NCBI GenBank assembly: GCA_916048095.2
Contig: OU696581.1
Coordinates: forward strand, 1,871,945 to 1,935,944
Length of the DNA: 64,000 nt
Source of the DNA: Sacculina carcini
Lineage: Eukaryota > Arthropoda > Thecostraca > Sacculinidae
Direction: 5' to 3'
The notes beneath the pieces were generated by a model that saw nothing but the letters and a program-made list of their open reading frames with translations, had not been told where the DNA came from and made no database searches. The first letter of the stretch is position 1. Each line of letters opens with the position of its first letter. The position numbers and the translations under genes were made by a program. Of this stretch, positions 15,593-26,419 are shown piece by piece.

Positions 15593-18500
15593 TACACAAC
15601 GCCGAACTCACCGTAGACAATGCCGGAGAGCTGACGCACGATCGCGACGCGTCCAGTAGCTGCAGCAGCCGGACACGCTCCTTGTATGATGCCACATCGA
15701 CGGGCAGCAGCTCGGCGCGCAAACACGTCGCAAAAACGCCGTCCTGCGCCGTCGTGGCAAGACAGGCAGATCGGCCGCTGTCCATACGCTCACAAGTGGC
15801 CAGAATGTGTGATGTTAACAGGCGCACCTTATAGAAATACACACACGATGCGCATGAATAGCGGTCCACGATACGATTATTCACGTGAAATTTAGCCAAA
15901 ATCCAAGCAACAAGAGAAATGTATATGCGTGAAACGCGTATTGCACAGGTGGAGGACAGATGAAGCCAACGCCGCCGGTAAGGCAATTCAAAGCCAAACA
16001 CCGTGCCGATATGGTGGTGAAATTCTTGTCACAAGCAATCATCAACACACCACAAGTAGACCAAGCGAATAAAATGGTGGAAAACACACGTAGCAAAAGC
16101 CTACTGTTTCTCGCAAAACAAACACAAACATCAAGTGAATAGACCAGTGGCTCCCAAACTTTTTCAGCTTGTTACCCAATTAAGGGTTAAAATACTACAT
16201 CAATGTTACCTTCGCTCTAAAATGCTACTAATGTTACAATGCTCCTTTCGCAAAATGTTGTCAACATAAATATGTATGGCTATTTATTTACTCCTGGGGT
16301 AGTTTACTTCCAGAATAGGAAACCAATGCAGTAGACGAACCTTATGCCGCGGAGACGCCAAATTGTGTCCGATCGCCGCAAATACCCGCACGGTGAGTGG
16401 CTGTGCTGCAGCGGCGGACCCATCAACGTCCATGCTGTCCTCGGCCGAACCGTCAGTCGCCGTCAGCAGCAGCTGGTCGAGACATCTCAGCAGTTGGCAG
16501 CTGTCGGTGAGCTGTGAGAGCAGCGGCAGCACGTGGCGCCAGTGCGGCCCGTGCCACGTGCTGCCGCCGCCGCCGCCACGTGCAAGACCGGTGAAAGAGT
16601 CGGTGAGCACAACAAGCCGAGTTAGCAGGCGATCTAAGGCCGAGCTGTCTGCGCCACTACCGCCGCCGTTGACGCTCATAACTTGGCAGCGCGGTGATAA
16701 TTGTACTCGTGACAACTGGGCGGTGAGGCAAGGCGATTCGCCATGATAATCAGAACTCACGTTCTCTGACGTCATCGCAAAACACACACAAGCACACACG
16801 TACACACATTGTCGTTGTGAAGACCTAGCTACGATGTACCGACCTATAAATACCTACATAAGACTAGCAAACGTGTGATTCTTGCCTTTCAATTATAATT
16901 GTTATAATTGGGAAAGCATTATACCTGGAAAGGCATTATACTTCGATAAGCATTGCACTATACTTGAGTATTTGTAATTATACTTGGGTATATCAAAATG
17001 GCAGCTAGTTTTACAATTCAAAAGTGGAGGCGAGATTTATACCTGATTAAGCATTGCATTGTACAGTTAAACATCGATATAAGGCGCTAGTTGGGGTCGA
17101 AAAAATTTGATCGCGTTGTATCTGATTGCGCCGATTATACCGATTTGACTGTCTAATTTTTACCTTAGTGGTACGCGAGGATAATACCGAATTTACGTAT
17201 TTCCTGGTGAAATAAAGACAAATAAAGTTTATTTACACCAATGATATAATACATTTCTATTAATTTCTATATATAACTGATTATCGCGCTTCATCGATAC
17301 GTCTTATATCGATGCTGGACTGTAGTTGGGCAGCACTATAGTCGAGCGATTACACGGTACCTGTATCACAATGCCACTCAGCCGCCGCGGCCGCCATTGC
17401 ATCGCCAATTTGACGCAGTGTCGCGTGCCACAGCTGGCCGACACTGTCGAGCAGCGCGGCCGAGCACGACGACATATCGGCCTCCGACGACCGCACGTGC
17501 ACACACAGCACGAGCGCCCGCAGCAAGCCGGCTTCATCGTCGCCGACAGCGGCGCCGGGGTCGGCCTCGACGGCAGAGCACGCGCTCTTGAGACGAGCGG
17601 CGATATTGTCACACAGCCAGCTGCTGCTGTTGGTGTGGCGTTCGGTGTTTGTCCGGCTGGCTGCGTCTTGGCCGGCGGTCAAACGGCAGCTGCGTCGTAC
17701 CGTCTCGCCGCTATGACCGACAACAACAGATATGACGTATATTTCGGCAACAAACACACACACACACACAGAGAGAATAATAAATAGTTCAGTGGTTCTC
17801 AACCTGTTTCAGTGTTCGAGCCGTTCTCAAATTAGCAATCAATTCTCGCAGCCCCCTGGATTCTCGAGTATATTTTGTAACTTTAACTCTTCATTAGAAA
17901 AATATACTTGGATATATATCTTTGCATACTGTTCAAGAGGATTCAGCAGGAAGTTATTTTCCGGGAAAAAATATAAAGCATAGGTAATAACGTATATTTT
18001 CTTTAATTTTCACAGAAATCCCCGCACCGCTTAAGAAAAAGGCGAACACGACTGGTTAAGAACCCCTTGTATATAGTTCTGGTACATAGTTAGACATAGT
18101 GGCCCGTAACCTCTATTCCCCACTTCTTAACGAGCCAAATCGTAATTTCCACAATAGCGCTGAGAGATTCAATCAATTCAGTCGTTCCGCCAACTTTTAC
18201 GTCAGAAAGTCACAAGAAACGAAGAATAAAAGAAATTGGATTGATAGATACATGTAGTGTTATTGGTTTTTGGCTCCCGTGTGACCAATAACACTACCAA
18301 GCACAATGTGTGTATATTAATCAACACGATTTACATGAATTCTAGTATAAACACATATTTGTCCTTGTGTCCGACCTTCAATTTAACTCTCCTTTTATTC
18401 CCCATCTGTTTCTCATCCCACCTGGCAACCCCTCAATTATTCACCAGTCGGGCATTGTCCAGTGATGATTCATGCACTACTCACGCAGATTGAGTAGCAG

Positions 18501-19872
18501 CACCGCTGAAATCCAGCAGATACACAGCGCCGATATTATCACTGCCATCACTGCCATCACAAGCGCCCGCCGTGCCTCCACTGAGCAGCGCCGGTCGACA
18601 TTTGTGCTGCACCAGAAGACGACACAACACGCGCTCGGCCAGCGGTCTGCTGTGCGTCGCACGGCCGCACTGCTGCGCCACATACGTCAACAACAGCGGC
18701 AGCAGGTGCACGTCGAACGCGGCGTGGTCAAACACGCGACACGCAAACTCAACTAGGACAACGCGAGTGTCCAGCTGGCACGAGAACACCTACACACAAC
18801 GACCCGAGTGTATAGCAACGACAGATGCATGCGTGTGTTTGTTTGTCTGTGAATAGTGGAAGTATGAAAGAATGGGGTGTGCTGGTGAATTATGGGGACA
18901 AATAGGATTGTATTTGATGTGATACAACACCTCAAGCTAAACGTACAAGCTGCATAGACACACCTATGCAGGAATTGAGCTGAACTGAACAAAACAATGC
19001 CTAAACTAGTGTAACTAGTATTACTTACCATTGATAATACTGCCACAGTTAGTGTTTGTGAGGAGATTGAATGATATGATATACAAACATTCAAGACAGT
19101 GCCTATGCGCCAAGTGTCCAGAAAAAGAGAGAATATTCCTCCCTCCTCACTAATGAACTCATAGAGGTTAAATGCCTCAAGTGACAGCTGCTCCACGGGA
19201 AGAAGTCGAAGCTTATGAAGACACAGGTGTGTTCCGTGCAGCTCGCTGCCACCGCACAACCGACCTTCTCCAAGCTATGACGCCACAAGGACGAAAGACG
19301 TATCAGAGAGGGCCATCTCCCCAGAATACATGACACAACACATGACTGATATCTGGTACCATCATTCACTGCTGGGTGGACAGGGGCTGTTGGATTAAAG
19401 AACTCGCCCAAATAAATTCGAGCCAACACAAGCGGACTCCCGCTTGTGAGGCGGATGTGCTACCACTACACCACTGGGTCCAACACAAATCCACAAGACT
19501 CGACACAACTGACTGAGCCGAGCACTGCTCACCTGCTCGGCCAATTGCACCACGTGCTCGATGCTCAGCTGATGAGCGGCCGTCGACGTTGTCATGACAA
19601 CGGCCAGCAGCTGAACGACGGCCGACTGACAGCCAATCAGCTGATCAGCCGTCACCGACGCGTCGGCGCACAGCAGTCGCAGCCGACTCAGCAGACGCCG
19701 GCAGTGAGCGGCGGTGGCGGCGGCGGCGCGTGGAGGCAGTAGACGTCCACCGCCGTGCCGGGCCAGCTGCAGTAGCAGGCGAGACGAACACTCGACTGAT
19801 GTCGGCACTGGACGATCGCCGCCGTCCTCACACGCGCTCTTCTGATGGCACCAAGCACGAACACGCATATCG

Positions 19873-19904
<32 letters not shown>

Positions 19905-21196
19905 TACAAGTTAAATTCAATTGTCACAGAACGCTTGCGCGGAAACACTGAAAACAGGAACAATGAATGGTGCACATTGGTATCTGAAATTCAGAGGAAA
20001 ATCGCGCGATAATGCACAGAAATATCACTGCACTTTACACGCATGAAACATGCTGATAAAGTGTGAACGTCGGAGCCACATTGAAATAGTTCTATTCGCA
20101 ATGATTCACAGAAATATTTGCTATAAGTTCAAGCAAAACCATTTTGATATATCATTCTCATTGAACATGTATAGCACACACACGCACTCACATACACACA
20201 CACACACATAACACTCCAATATAATATTATTTAGCATGCTTCCAGCTAGAATCTTTCATGGGATAACGCAAGGGTTCATATCCGGGGGTGTGATCTGGTT
20301 CCTGAGGGGTGCAAGAATTCCTGTATTGTACAGACAAAAAAATGTAATTTTGAACTAAAAATATGTTTTATTTATACATAATTTTTTTTCTTTAAATAAC
20401 TTCAAGCTGTATGGATGAATAGCGAATAGAAAAGATTATTTTATCAAACCACTTGTGTTTATATCTGTTTTCACATATAAATCAAGAATTCAGGGGGCTG
20501 TGAGAACTGACTGCTCATTTGAATAGGGTGCACACACTTGAAAAGGTTGAACACCACTGGGATGATCGCTCAGCGGAACGGCCACAGACTGCCAAGAAAG
20601 AGCAGAATTAGAGCAGGCAAAGCAACGTCACAACTCACAAAGTGTCTTCACTATTTCTTGTATTGCAAACTGTTCAATTGATCGCTTCCAATTGTTTGTG
20701 CGTTCATATTTATTTCATTTGTATGTATGGATTTGCTGCGTGTATGCTGGTTGCCATAGCAACCAGCAATCAACAATGTCGCGAGATGAACGAGTTTAGT
20801 TAGTTGGTGTGGAGTATGGAATGATTGTCGCTGTAATTTTTTGTATTAGCAGATATTTGTTGTTATTCATTGTGTATGTTTTATATTAAATATAGCGAAA
20901 ACATTAAACATTAAATATAGCCGCAACGTCACAACTCACCCACAAACTCGACCAGAGCGGGGCGGCCGCTTGTGGACGATCCATCACATGATAACACGCC
21001 GCCGTCAGCGCCGACGAAACACACTCGTACAGCAGCTGAGAACTATGCCGCAAGAGGGCGCCACCGCCCGCCTCCGATATCAGCGCCATCTGTACGGCCA
21101 GCACGCGCTCGGTGTCCATGTGCAGTGCGCCGCGAACGCCGCGTATTGTCTCAAACAACAGCCGCCCAATGGCCGCCTGGTGCTGACACACGAGCG

Positions 21197-21274
<78 letters not shown>

Positions 21275-24200
21275 GTATGAGAATATGTGTACGAATATGT
21301 ATGGTAGACTGTGGTAGGTATGGTTATATGTTTGTTGTGTATCATTGTATATGAATAGTGTTTATATGTGATCGCGCGCGCATGTGTGTGTGTATGTATG
21401 TACTTGTGTCTATATATAACCTGGCTTGATAGCACCTGTACAAGTGAAATGTAAGCCTGTCTATGAGCATTAGCTCGACGGGTCTTTTGCCAATTGTGAT
21501 ATATATTGTTTGAACATTGTATATTTGTTTGTGGCAATACATGGTTAAATACAAATACAGATACAAATACATATGAAGGCATCCTAGCGCAAAGCCGTAT
21601 TGTCTAATACGATAACACGCGAGATACGCCGCTGAGATTCAGTATACAACGACAAATGAGATCAAGTAAATATGTATACATGTATATATATAAATATACA
21701 AAATACAACCGGAGCGCCATCGCATGCACTCGGGGGCGTGGCATGCGTCGGCGCACTCGTATCGCCTCGACTCCAACACACGCGCATACACCCACCTGCT
21801 GGTGTTCGTGCAGCTGGTTGTAGAGTAGCGTGAAGAAGCGCCGCTTGTCGCGCGTTTTGCGACAAACATAGGCAAAACTCTCGGCTGCAAATCGCACCAC
21901 ATAGTCGGCAAGTTGACCCCGACTGCCGCCGCCGCCGCTGCTGCCGCCGCCGCCAGCGCAGGCCAGTCGAAGATACAGGCGACAGGCGGCCGCAGGATCG
22001 GCAGCCAGCGAGCGCCACTGCAGCTTGAACAAATGCGCCAGGCATGTGAAGACGGCTTGTAGTCGGCCGGCTCGCTGCTCGGCCGCGCCGCCGCTGCCGA
22101 CGGCCGATACCAGCTGGTAGAGCAGCGGCAGCGCGTGCTGCACGCACGTGCCGTGAAAATCGGCGCGCAAATCCCGCGCCAGCGCCACCAACAGTCTGGC
22201 CAGGAAATTAATTTCATATACAAATACTATATATAAATAAAAAATAATATTTAAAAATCTACATTTTCAAAATGTTGTCCTTCTTAGGTTAATCACTCAT
22301 TTCTGACCTGAGAGAATATACGATGTCCAGTTGATTCTCAATTTTCTCAATTTTGGGTCGCCAAAGGGCTCGTGGAAAATAAGTATTCCGTCACTAAGTA
22401 TATTCAATTAGATAGTAAAATAAACTGAATCACACGACGCTTAATATCGGAAATACGTCAAGTTTAGATCTGACTGGGACCGCAAAACACGATATCGCAT
22501 GAATAATTATTGAATCAGAATCAAACAACTGAATGTATCCTTGTTGAATGAGACCCTCCGGCAAAAATGCTCAGTTAGTTTAGCCCCGTGCTCAGTGTAT
22601 TTACTATTTATTGTTCAATGTTCACTGTTCAATTAACCGTTTATAATTGTTTGCGTGTTCGTATTTATTTCATTTGTATATGTATGGATTTGCTGCGTGT
22701 ATGCTGGTTGTCATAGCAAGAGAGTAGTTTGCAGGAAGGAATTATGGTCGCTGTAATTTGTTGTGCTAGGAGATAGTTGTTGTTGTCCATTGTGAATTTA
22801 TTTATTTTATTAGATATAGCAAAAACTGAGCAAACGGACTGCACTTCACTCAGACATGCAAACACGCAATGTGACTGCAGATAGCACTCACGCCAACAGA
22901 GGTTCCAGCGCCAGCGTATCGGCGACGGCCAAATGTTTGAGCACAATGGCCGTGATGGCGTCCTTGCGGTGAATCAGCTGAGCAAAACTCTGCACATCTC
23001 CGCCCAGCTCCGACACGAAACTGCGAGCACACAACACACAAACACACACAAACAGACACACACACACACGAACAGACACAGACACACACGAACAGACACA
23101 CAAGCATCGTGTCAGAATAAACATTCATTCATTCATTCACGTATTTTTCCTGCCTTCAATTCAACAGAATCAAAATATCTAATTAAACCAAAACTGGAAA
23201 GGCAATTGAAGCTGAATAGCTTGTGTTGCCTGGGTTCAATCAAATTGTTAATATGATGCAATACATACACGTGTACATATATAATCATATTCACGCGCAC
23301 TAATTTACTCATCTAAACAATGATAAATATATCATGCACACAATCACACTCATACACATCAAATACACACACGCACACACACGCACACACACACAAACAC
23401 ACACAAACACAAACATACGCACACACGCACAAGCAAGTGTCAGAATAAACATGCAATTATCAATGTCAAGTTTATTCATATTCACGTACGCAATACACGA
23501 ATATATTTCAAATTAAGTCAATGTTTACTAATATATACGATTAATATTTGTTACAAGCATGTGGTATATTTTTGATACGCATATAACAGGCCCATAAGTC
23601 GTATTCTACTGTGTCACACAACAAATATCCAATACGAAAAATATAATATATAATTGAGTGAAGTAATTAGATATTACTTCACTCAATGACCGCCAAGACA
23701 CATCAGAATCTTGACTAAGGCGCTTGCATCGAAACTGAAGCCCTCACAAGCAAAAACACACGCCAGACGAAAAGTTGTCATAAAATGCACAACATATTTC
23801 TCCCTTCTATCGCTTACTCGGTGTAGTGTTGGCTCAGGTTGAGGTCGCTCCATTTCTGCAGTTCACCGTAGAAGAATGTGTCGTGTCCGTGCTGCGGCGT
23901 TTCGCTGCGCACCAGAGACACTTGGTGCACAATGTCAGCCGATATGTCAGCTATTTGCTCGGAGAAGGTGCGAAACTGCGACACAAAATCACGCAAAAAT
24001 ACAGGCAAAAGGCATCAATGTGTGCAAGCTTGCTTCAAGTTATAATAACGCATATTGAAGCTAACCAACACTCAAAATGATGTAAAGGGCTAACTGTAGG
24101 CACTGTGCTTCTAAGAGCACCAAAGAATCACATCAATAATGAACTGTTTGGTCGTAATGACTGCGGCTAAACCGACACTCTAGCAGACCATCAGCGTAAT

Positions 24201-24360
24201 GAAGAATAGTAAGCTATTCAGCAGAAGCAAGAACATAATAAAAACAGCGAATGTGTCAGTTGACCAGCAATATTTAGCATGCAAGAACGAGATGGGGAAA
24301 ATGCGGGAAAATATGGCTCACCCGAAATCGGTTCTCCAGTTTTTTGTCACGCGCTCCCAT
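539..24360 (-). CDS. UTP20: UTP20, SSU processome HEAT-repeat protein (5' 28 exons, 3' end off window)
   Basis: UTP20 (DRIM) is a very large nucleolar HEAT/ARM-repeat scaffold of the small-subunit processome, needed for 18S rRNA maturation. Coding exons, 5' to 3': 24322-24360, 23818-23975, 22892-23020, 21796-22195, 20940-21182, 19533-19841, 18485-18789, 17361-17710, 16341-16765, 15612-15827, 14685-14874, 13936-14194, 12780-13121, 12211-12387, 10919-11044, 9916-10082, 9286-9611, 8760-8956, 7515-7741, 6838-7198, 6051-6387, 5420-5778, 4500-4638, 3546-3759, 2658-3009, 1626-1950, 1144-1314, 539-832. All 27 junctions keep frame, giving 2379 codons. Family landmarks read in order: DIVHQ and FFYGELQKWSDLNL near the N-terminus, LARDLRADF, APLLYLLGNLHVQF, FLLRFL-type and LYGRM motifs, and HIQLHRRTRAFKR near residue 1870. 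Start: ATG at 24360 opens a 13-codon exon ending ENRFR. Alanine and Gly/Ser runs inflate several exons. The last exon ends at a GTATG donor, so the C-terminal part is missing. Confidence 0.96.
843..884 (+). repeat. (CA)21 microsatellite before UTP20 exon 28
   Basis: It reads as (TG)n in the UTP20 sense and ends about 10 bases from the exon 28 acceptor. Confidence 0.95.
2484..2605 (+). mobile_element. Retroelement 3' tail with hairpin
   Basis: The sequence has AAGCCTGTTGGCTT (a small hairpin), GCCATCCTAACAT and the tail TTTGGCAAATACAAATACA. The same series of motifs recurs at 7800-7925 and 51320-51722 in the opposite orientation, and related tails end at 8700 and 21572. It looks like the 3' end of a LINE or SINE family. 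Confidence 0.55.
4385..4490 (+). mobile_element. SINE/LINE 3' end with (TAA)n tail, copy 1
   Basis: The motif GCACTCTTCCCATACTACTG is followed by a (TAA)n tail. Related copies lie at 11687-11785 (same strand) and 14362-14476 (opposite strand), all in UTP20 introns. Confidence 0.6.
4675..4976 (+). mobile_element. hAT-type MITE in UTP20 intron 23
   Basis: Terminal inverted repeats CAGTGGTTCCCAACC and GGTTGGAAACCACTG bound about 300 bases, including the exon-proximal part of the sequence after UTP20 exon 22. The ends match the CAGTGGTTCTCAA type of hAT elements. Confidence 0.65.
7746..7925 (-). mobile_element. Retroelement 3' end with adjoining (CA)n, unexpanded copy
   Basis: It shares CATCATGTATTTG, CAAACCCA, GGATGGCT and AAGCCTGGAGGCTT with the copy at 51299-51722. 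Between these blocks it has a short unique spacer where the other copy has a huge (CA)n. Confidence 0.6.
8560..8700 (+). mobile_element. Retroelement 3' end, related tail
   Basis: It has the palindrome AAGCCAATAATTGGCTT and then TTGTGGCAATACATTA with an (ATTACT)n end. The pattern fits a LINE 3' terminus. It lies in UTP20 intron 18. Confidence 0.45.
10155..10420 (+). mobile_element. Degenerate hAT-type MITE
   Basis: The interior matches the element at 11313-11578 (TTGTCAAGTGGGGAATGAAAG, CAGCGCTG, AAGAAGTGGGGA). Its terminal repeats are worn. Confidence 0.55.
10543..10872 (+). mobile_element. pogo/Tigger-like MITE, copy 1
   Basis: It begins CAGTCAAGCATAGATATAAG and ends with the complement of CAGTTAAACATCGCGATATAA, and both ends are flanked by TA. 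TA duplication and these ends fit pogo-type Tc1/mariner elements. The inverted copy is at 17064-17322. Confidence 0.75.
11313..11578 (+). mobile_element. hAT-type MITE with near-complete 8-bp duplication
   Basis: It runs from CAGTGGTTCTTAACCTG to CAGAACCACTG. The flanks GGTTAGAC and AATTAGAC agree at six of eight bases, as expected for an old hAT target duplication. It lies in UTP20 intron 14. Confidence 0.75.
11687..11785 (+). mobile_element. SINE/LINE 3' end with (TAAT)n tail, copy 2
   Basis: It has TGCACTCTTCCCATGCTACT and a TAAT-rich tail, matching 4385-4490. Confidence 0.6.
13731..13901 (+). mobile_element. LINE 3' end, antisense in UTP20 intron 12
   Basis: It matches 34999-35156 over ACACTGCACA, GACGCCAACACA, GGGACCTGTG and an (AAC)n tail. 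It ends about 35 bases from the UTP20 exon 12 donor. Confidence 0.65.
14362..14476 (-). mobile_element. SINE/LINE 3' end, copy 3 (reverse)
   Basis: This is the reverse complement of the copies at 4385-4490 and 11687-11785, with GGGAAGAGTGCA and the tail on its left side. Confidence 0.6.
15358..15598 (+). repeat. Interrupted (CA)n region after the UTP20 exon 10 donor
   Basis: About 240 bases of interrupted CACA-rich sequence with GATGAC- and GCTG-type breaks. It starts 14 bases inside the intron and reads (TG)n in the sense of the gene. Confidence 0.9.
17064..17322 (-). mobile_element. pogo/Tigger-like MITE, copy 2 (inverted)
   Basis: It is flanked by TA on both sides and bounded by CAGTTAAACATCGATATAAG and the complement of CAGTCCAGCATCGATATAAG. 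Its interior is the reverse complement of the copy at 10543-10872. Confidence 0.8.
17790..18070 (+). mobile_element. hAT-type MITE with 8-bp target duplication
   Basis: It begins CAGTGGTTCTCAACCTG and ends near TGGTTAAGAACCCC. The flanks AAATAGTT and ATATAGTT match at seven of eight bases. Related copies lie at about 20295-20560, 50670-50925, 54900-55115 and 63593 onward. Confidence 0.75.
18098..18445 (-). mobile_element. hAT-type MITE, reverse copy
   Basis: It holds CCCCACTTCTTAACGAGCC, AGCGCTGAGA and TCCGACCTTCAATTT in the reverse order of the 11313-11578 element. The same set recurs at 55770-56005 and 57332-57600. Confidence 0.6.
19170..19491 (-). mobile_element. tRNA-Val-derived SINE, copy 1
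   Basis: The minus strand starts GGACCCAGTGGTGTAGTGG, then has GCACATCCGCCTCACAAGCGG. This is the 5' half of a tRNA with an A box and an anticodon loop CTCACAA (anticodon CAC, Val). The T arm is degenerate (GGCTCGAAT). The body continues for about 240 bases and matches 56617-56930. It is not a tRNA gene: the acceptor stem is not closed. Confidence 0.7.
20295..20560 (-). mobile_element. hAT-type MITE, reverse copy of the 17790 family
   Basis: It ends with AAAAGGTTGAACACCACTG and has AGGGGTGCAAGAATTCCTG near the other end, as in related copies. Confidence 0.5.
21198..21271 (+). repeat. (CA)37 microsatellite before UTP20 exon 5
   Basis: It is (TG)n in the sense of the gene and ends 16 bases from the exon 5 acceptor. 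Confidence 0.95.
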
Positions 24361-26362
24361 GTTGAACAGGGCCGCTATTCACATCGATGAACAGGCTTAT
24401 TCGCCAATACAACACCAATAAAATCAGCAGTGAATGAGTCCAAGTGAAGCTAAACACCAGCCTGCGCACAAAAAAACACGGTTTATAAACACCACAAGAA
24501 ACCGGGGTTATTAATTCCACCATTAGCTTGATAATCTTCAAATAAATCACACGCATGCAAATGTGTCATAAGCCATTATATGACTTCATTCAACATACAC
24601 ATACATCAGAGCTTAAACGTATGCCGAACAGTCGTACTGCAAAAAAACATAAATAGTTTAGACATCCTACTCAAAAACAACAATAACAACAATGAAGTTA
24701 ATTTATCCTAACCTTAATAAGTACTAACCCTTATAAACAACAATAAGAGCCTAAAGAATAATAAACGCAGACTCGTGCAACGCGTGGAGCTATTTGAACC
24801 CATAACGCAACATAGTATAACAACAAGATTTTTCATATATTTTTGGAGCGTATCGATTACAAGTTTATTTTTGGAAATTAAACAAGAATTGTATTTTATC
24901 ATTTGACTTCATGTCGTTTAGGAGCAAATTGAGCCTAAATTTTTTGTCTTGATATAATAAGTTATTAATCCAAATACGTTTCAAATACCGAACATCATAT
25001 AACCTTTCAAAAATTATCTAGCAATACTTGAGTAATATTCTCATATATTTGCATAGGAAAATCGCCCTTAATTTTTGTGTAAATCAATATTTCTGCATGA
25101 ATGACTATTGAATAAACAACATTATATTATGAATATAGCGTATATTAAGCAAAAATATTACGTAATATCACATGTAATAGTTAATATATTATACAATATT
25201 AAAATCTGATGTATTATAAATATCTATGTCTAAGTAATGAATAAGTACACTTTTTAAGAATATTGATGTATATGTATGTAAAAAATGAATATGAATGTAC
25301 AAAACACTCATATGAATATTGTGAATTATTAGATGAAGCATTTTAAGTCATTGATGAATTATCAATAAGTAAAACTATTGAACATATCTTAACTTCAATC
25401 TATTCTATTTGAACATCTGAAGGATTGTGTGAATCTGAAGTACATGAGGTTGTGTAATTTATATTTGTTTTCCATTTTCACAGTTCAGTTGCTTGTTTTA
25501 GTTGCTTGTTCCCCAGTTGAATTGTAAGCTGGCAACTCCACAAACATAAATATGCCACAAAAAATTGAAACAAAACTGTATAACAAAAAAGTATGACACT
25601 ATTTTGTACGGTAAAAAACAAAAGAAGGATATAGAGTGTTTTACTATGTTTAAAAACATTGATTTCATATTCTGGTCATATGCTGTGCTTGTTAAACATA
25701 TTGACAAATTATTCAAGTTGCAAATCACATGCAACCTGCATGTTGCAAGCATCAAACTTATTGACAAATGTGTTGACCTTCACCTAGCCCACCGACACAA
25801 TATCTTAGCCCTCTCTGTCAAGTATTGCATAAAACGTCATCGCTTTTTAATTGTTTCAGCTATCGCACGACGTTCTCTCGACATTCCCGTGTACAAACAG
25901 TCCAACTGAACGACACTCAATTATTTCTTTCATGACACGCGTGTTGCGCTTACTCTTGAGCAGTGGCGACGCCAGTATATGACCGGTGGTGGGCTGAAGG
26001 AGAGAGGGGGGTTAATGAAAAAGATGCGGGTGCTTACAGAAACATGAGGAAATACACTCGATATGTTCATGGTCAGGATTATTGGGGGGGGAGCTCAGAG
26101 AGTGCTTGACATATTTTTTTGGGGGGAGGCTAAAGCCCTTCTAAGCCCCCCTTGGTGCCGCCAGTGCTCTTGAGTTTATCACTTGTCAGTCAATTAAGAC
26201 CGCCAGTCGAATCAGCGTCCCCAGCTATTGACAAACCACGTGTGAAAGTGACGAACTGGGTCACAATGCGCGCAGACCCAGGGCCAGACCAGTGCAGGCT
26301 GGCGACAATGCCAACAACTGCAGTGGGAGTGGCACCCGACAAAAACTGGCCACCTTCAAATC
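24361..26362. other. Intergenic: divergent upstream regions of UTP20 and the His-rich gene
   Basis: This is about 2 kb of AT-rich DNA between two divergently transcribed genes. The first 200 bases presumably hold the UTP20 promoter and 5' leader, although no TATA box is evident there. The only clear element is the hAT-type MITE at 25961-26166. No open frame here resembles a known protein. Confidence 0.6.
25961..26166 (+). mobile_element. hAT-type MITE with perfect 8-bp target duplication
   Basis: The element runs from CAGTGGCGACGCCAG to GGTGCCGCCAGTG. It is flanked on both sides by CTCTTGAG (25953-25960 and 26167-26174). The perfect duplication suggests a fairly recent insertion upstream of the His-rich gene. 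Confidence 0.9.
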
Positions 26363-26370
26363 TATATATA
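26363..26370 (+). promoter_or_regulatory. TATA box of the His-rich secreted protein gene
   Basis: An eight-base TATATATA stands 57 bases before the proposed ATG. A start site about 30 bases downstream, near 26393-26400, would leave a short leader of about 20-27 bases, as is common in highly expressed cuticle-type genes. Position and sequence are seen; activity is inferred. Confidence 0.55.
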
Positions 26371-26419
26371 CAACAAGAGCCGGGCCGATTGGAACAAAAC
26401 GCGCTCCAACGTCCGCCTG

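Noticed and set aside
19420-19491. A tRNA-Val gene on the minus strand
   Set aside because: The A box and anticodon arm are present but the T arm and acceptor stem do not close, and the sequence continues into a repeated body. It is a SINE.
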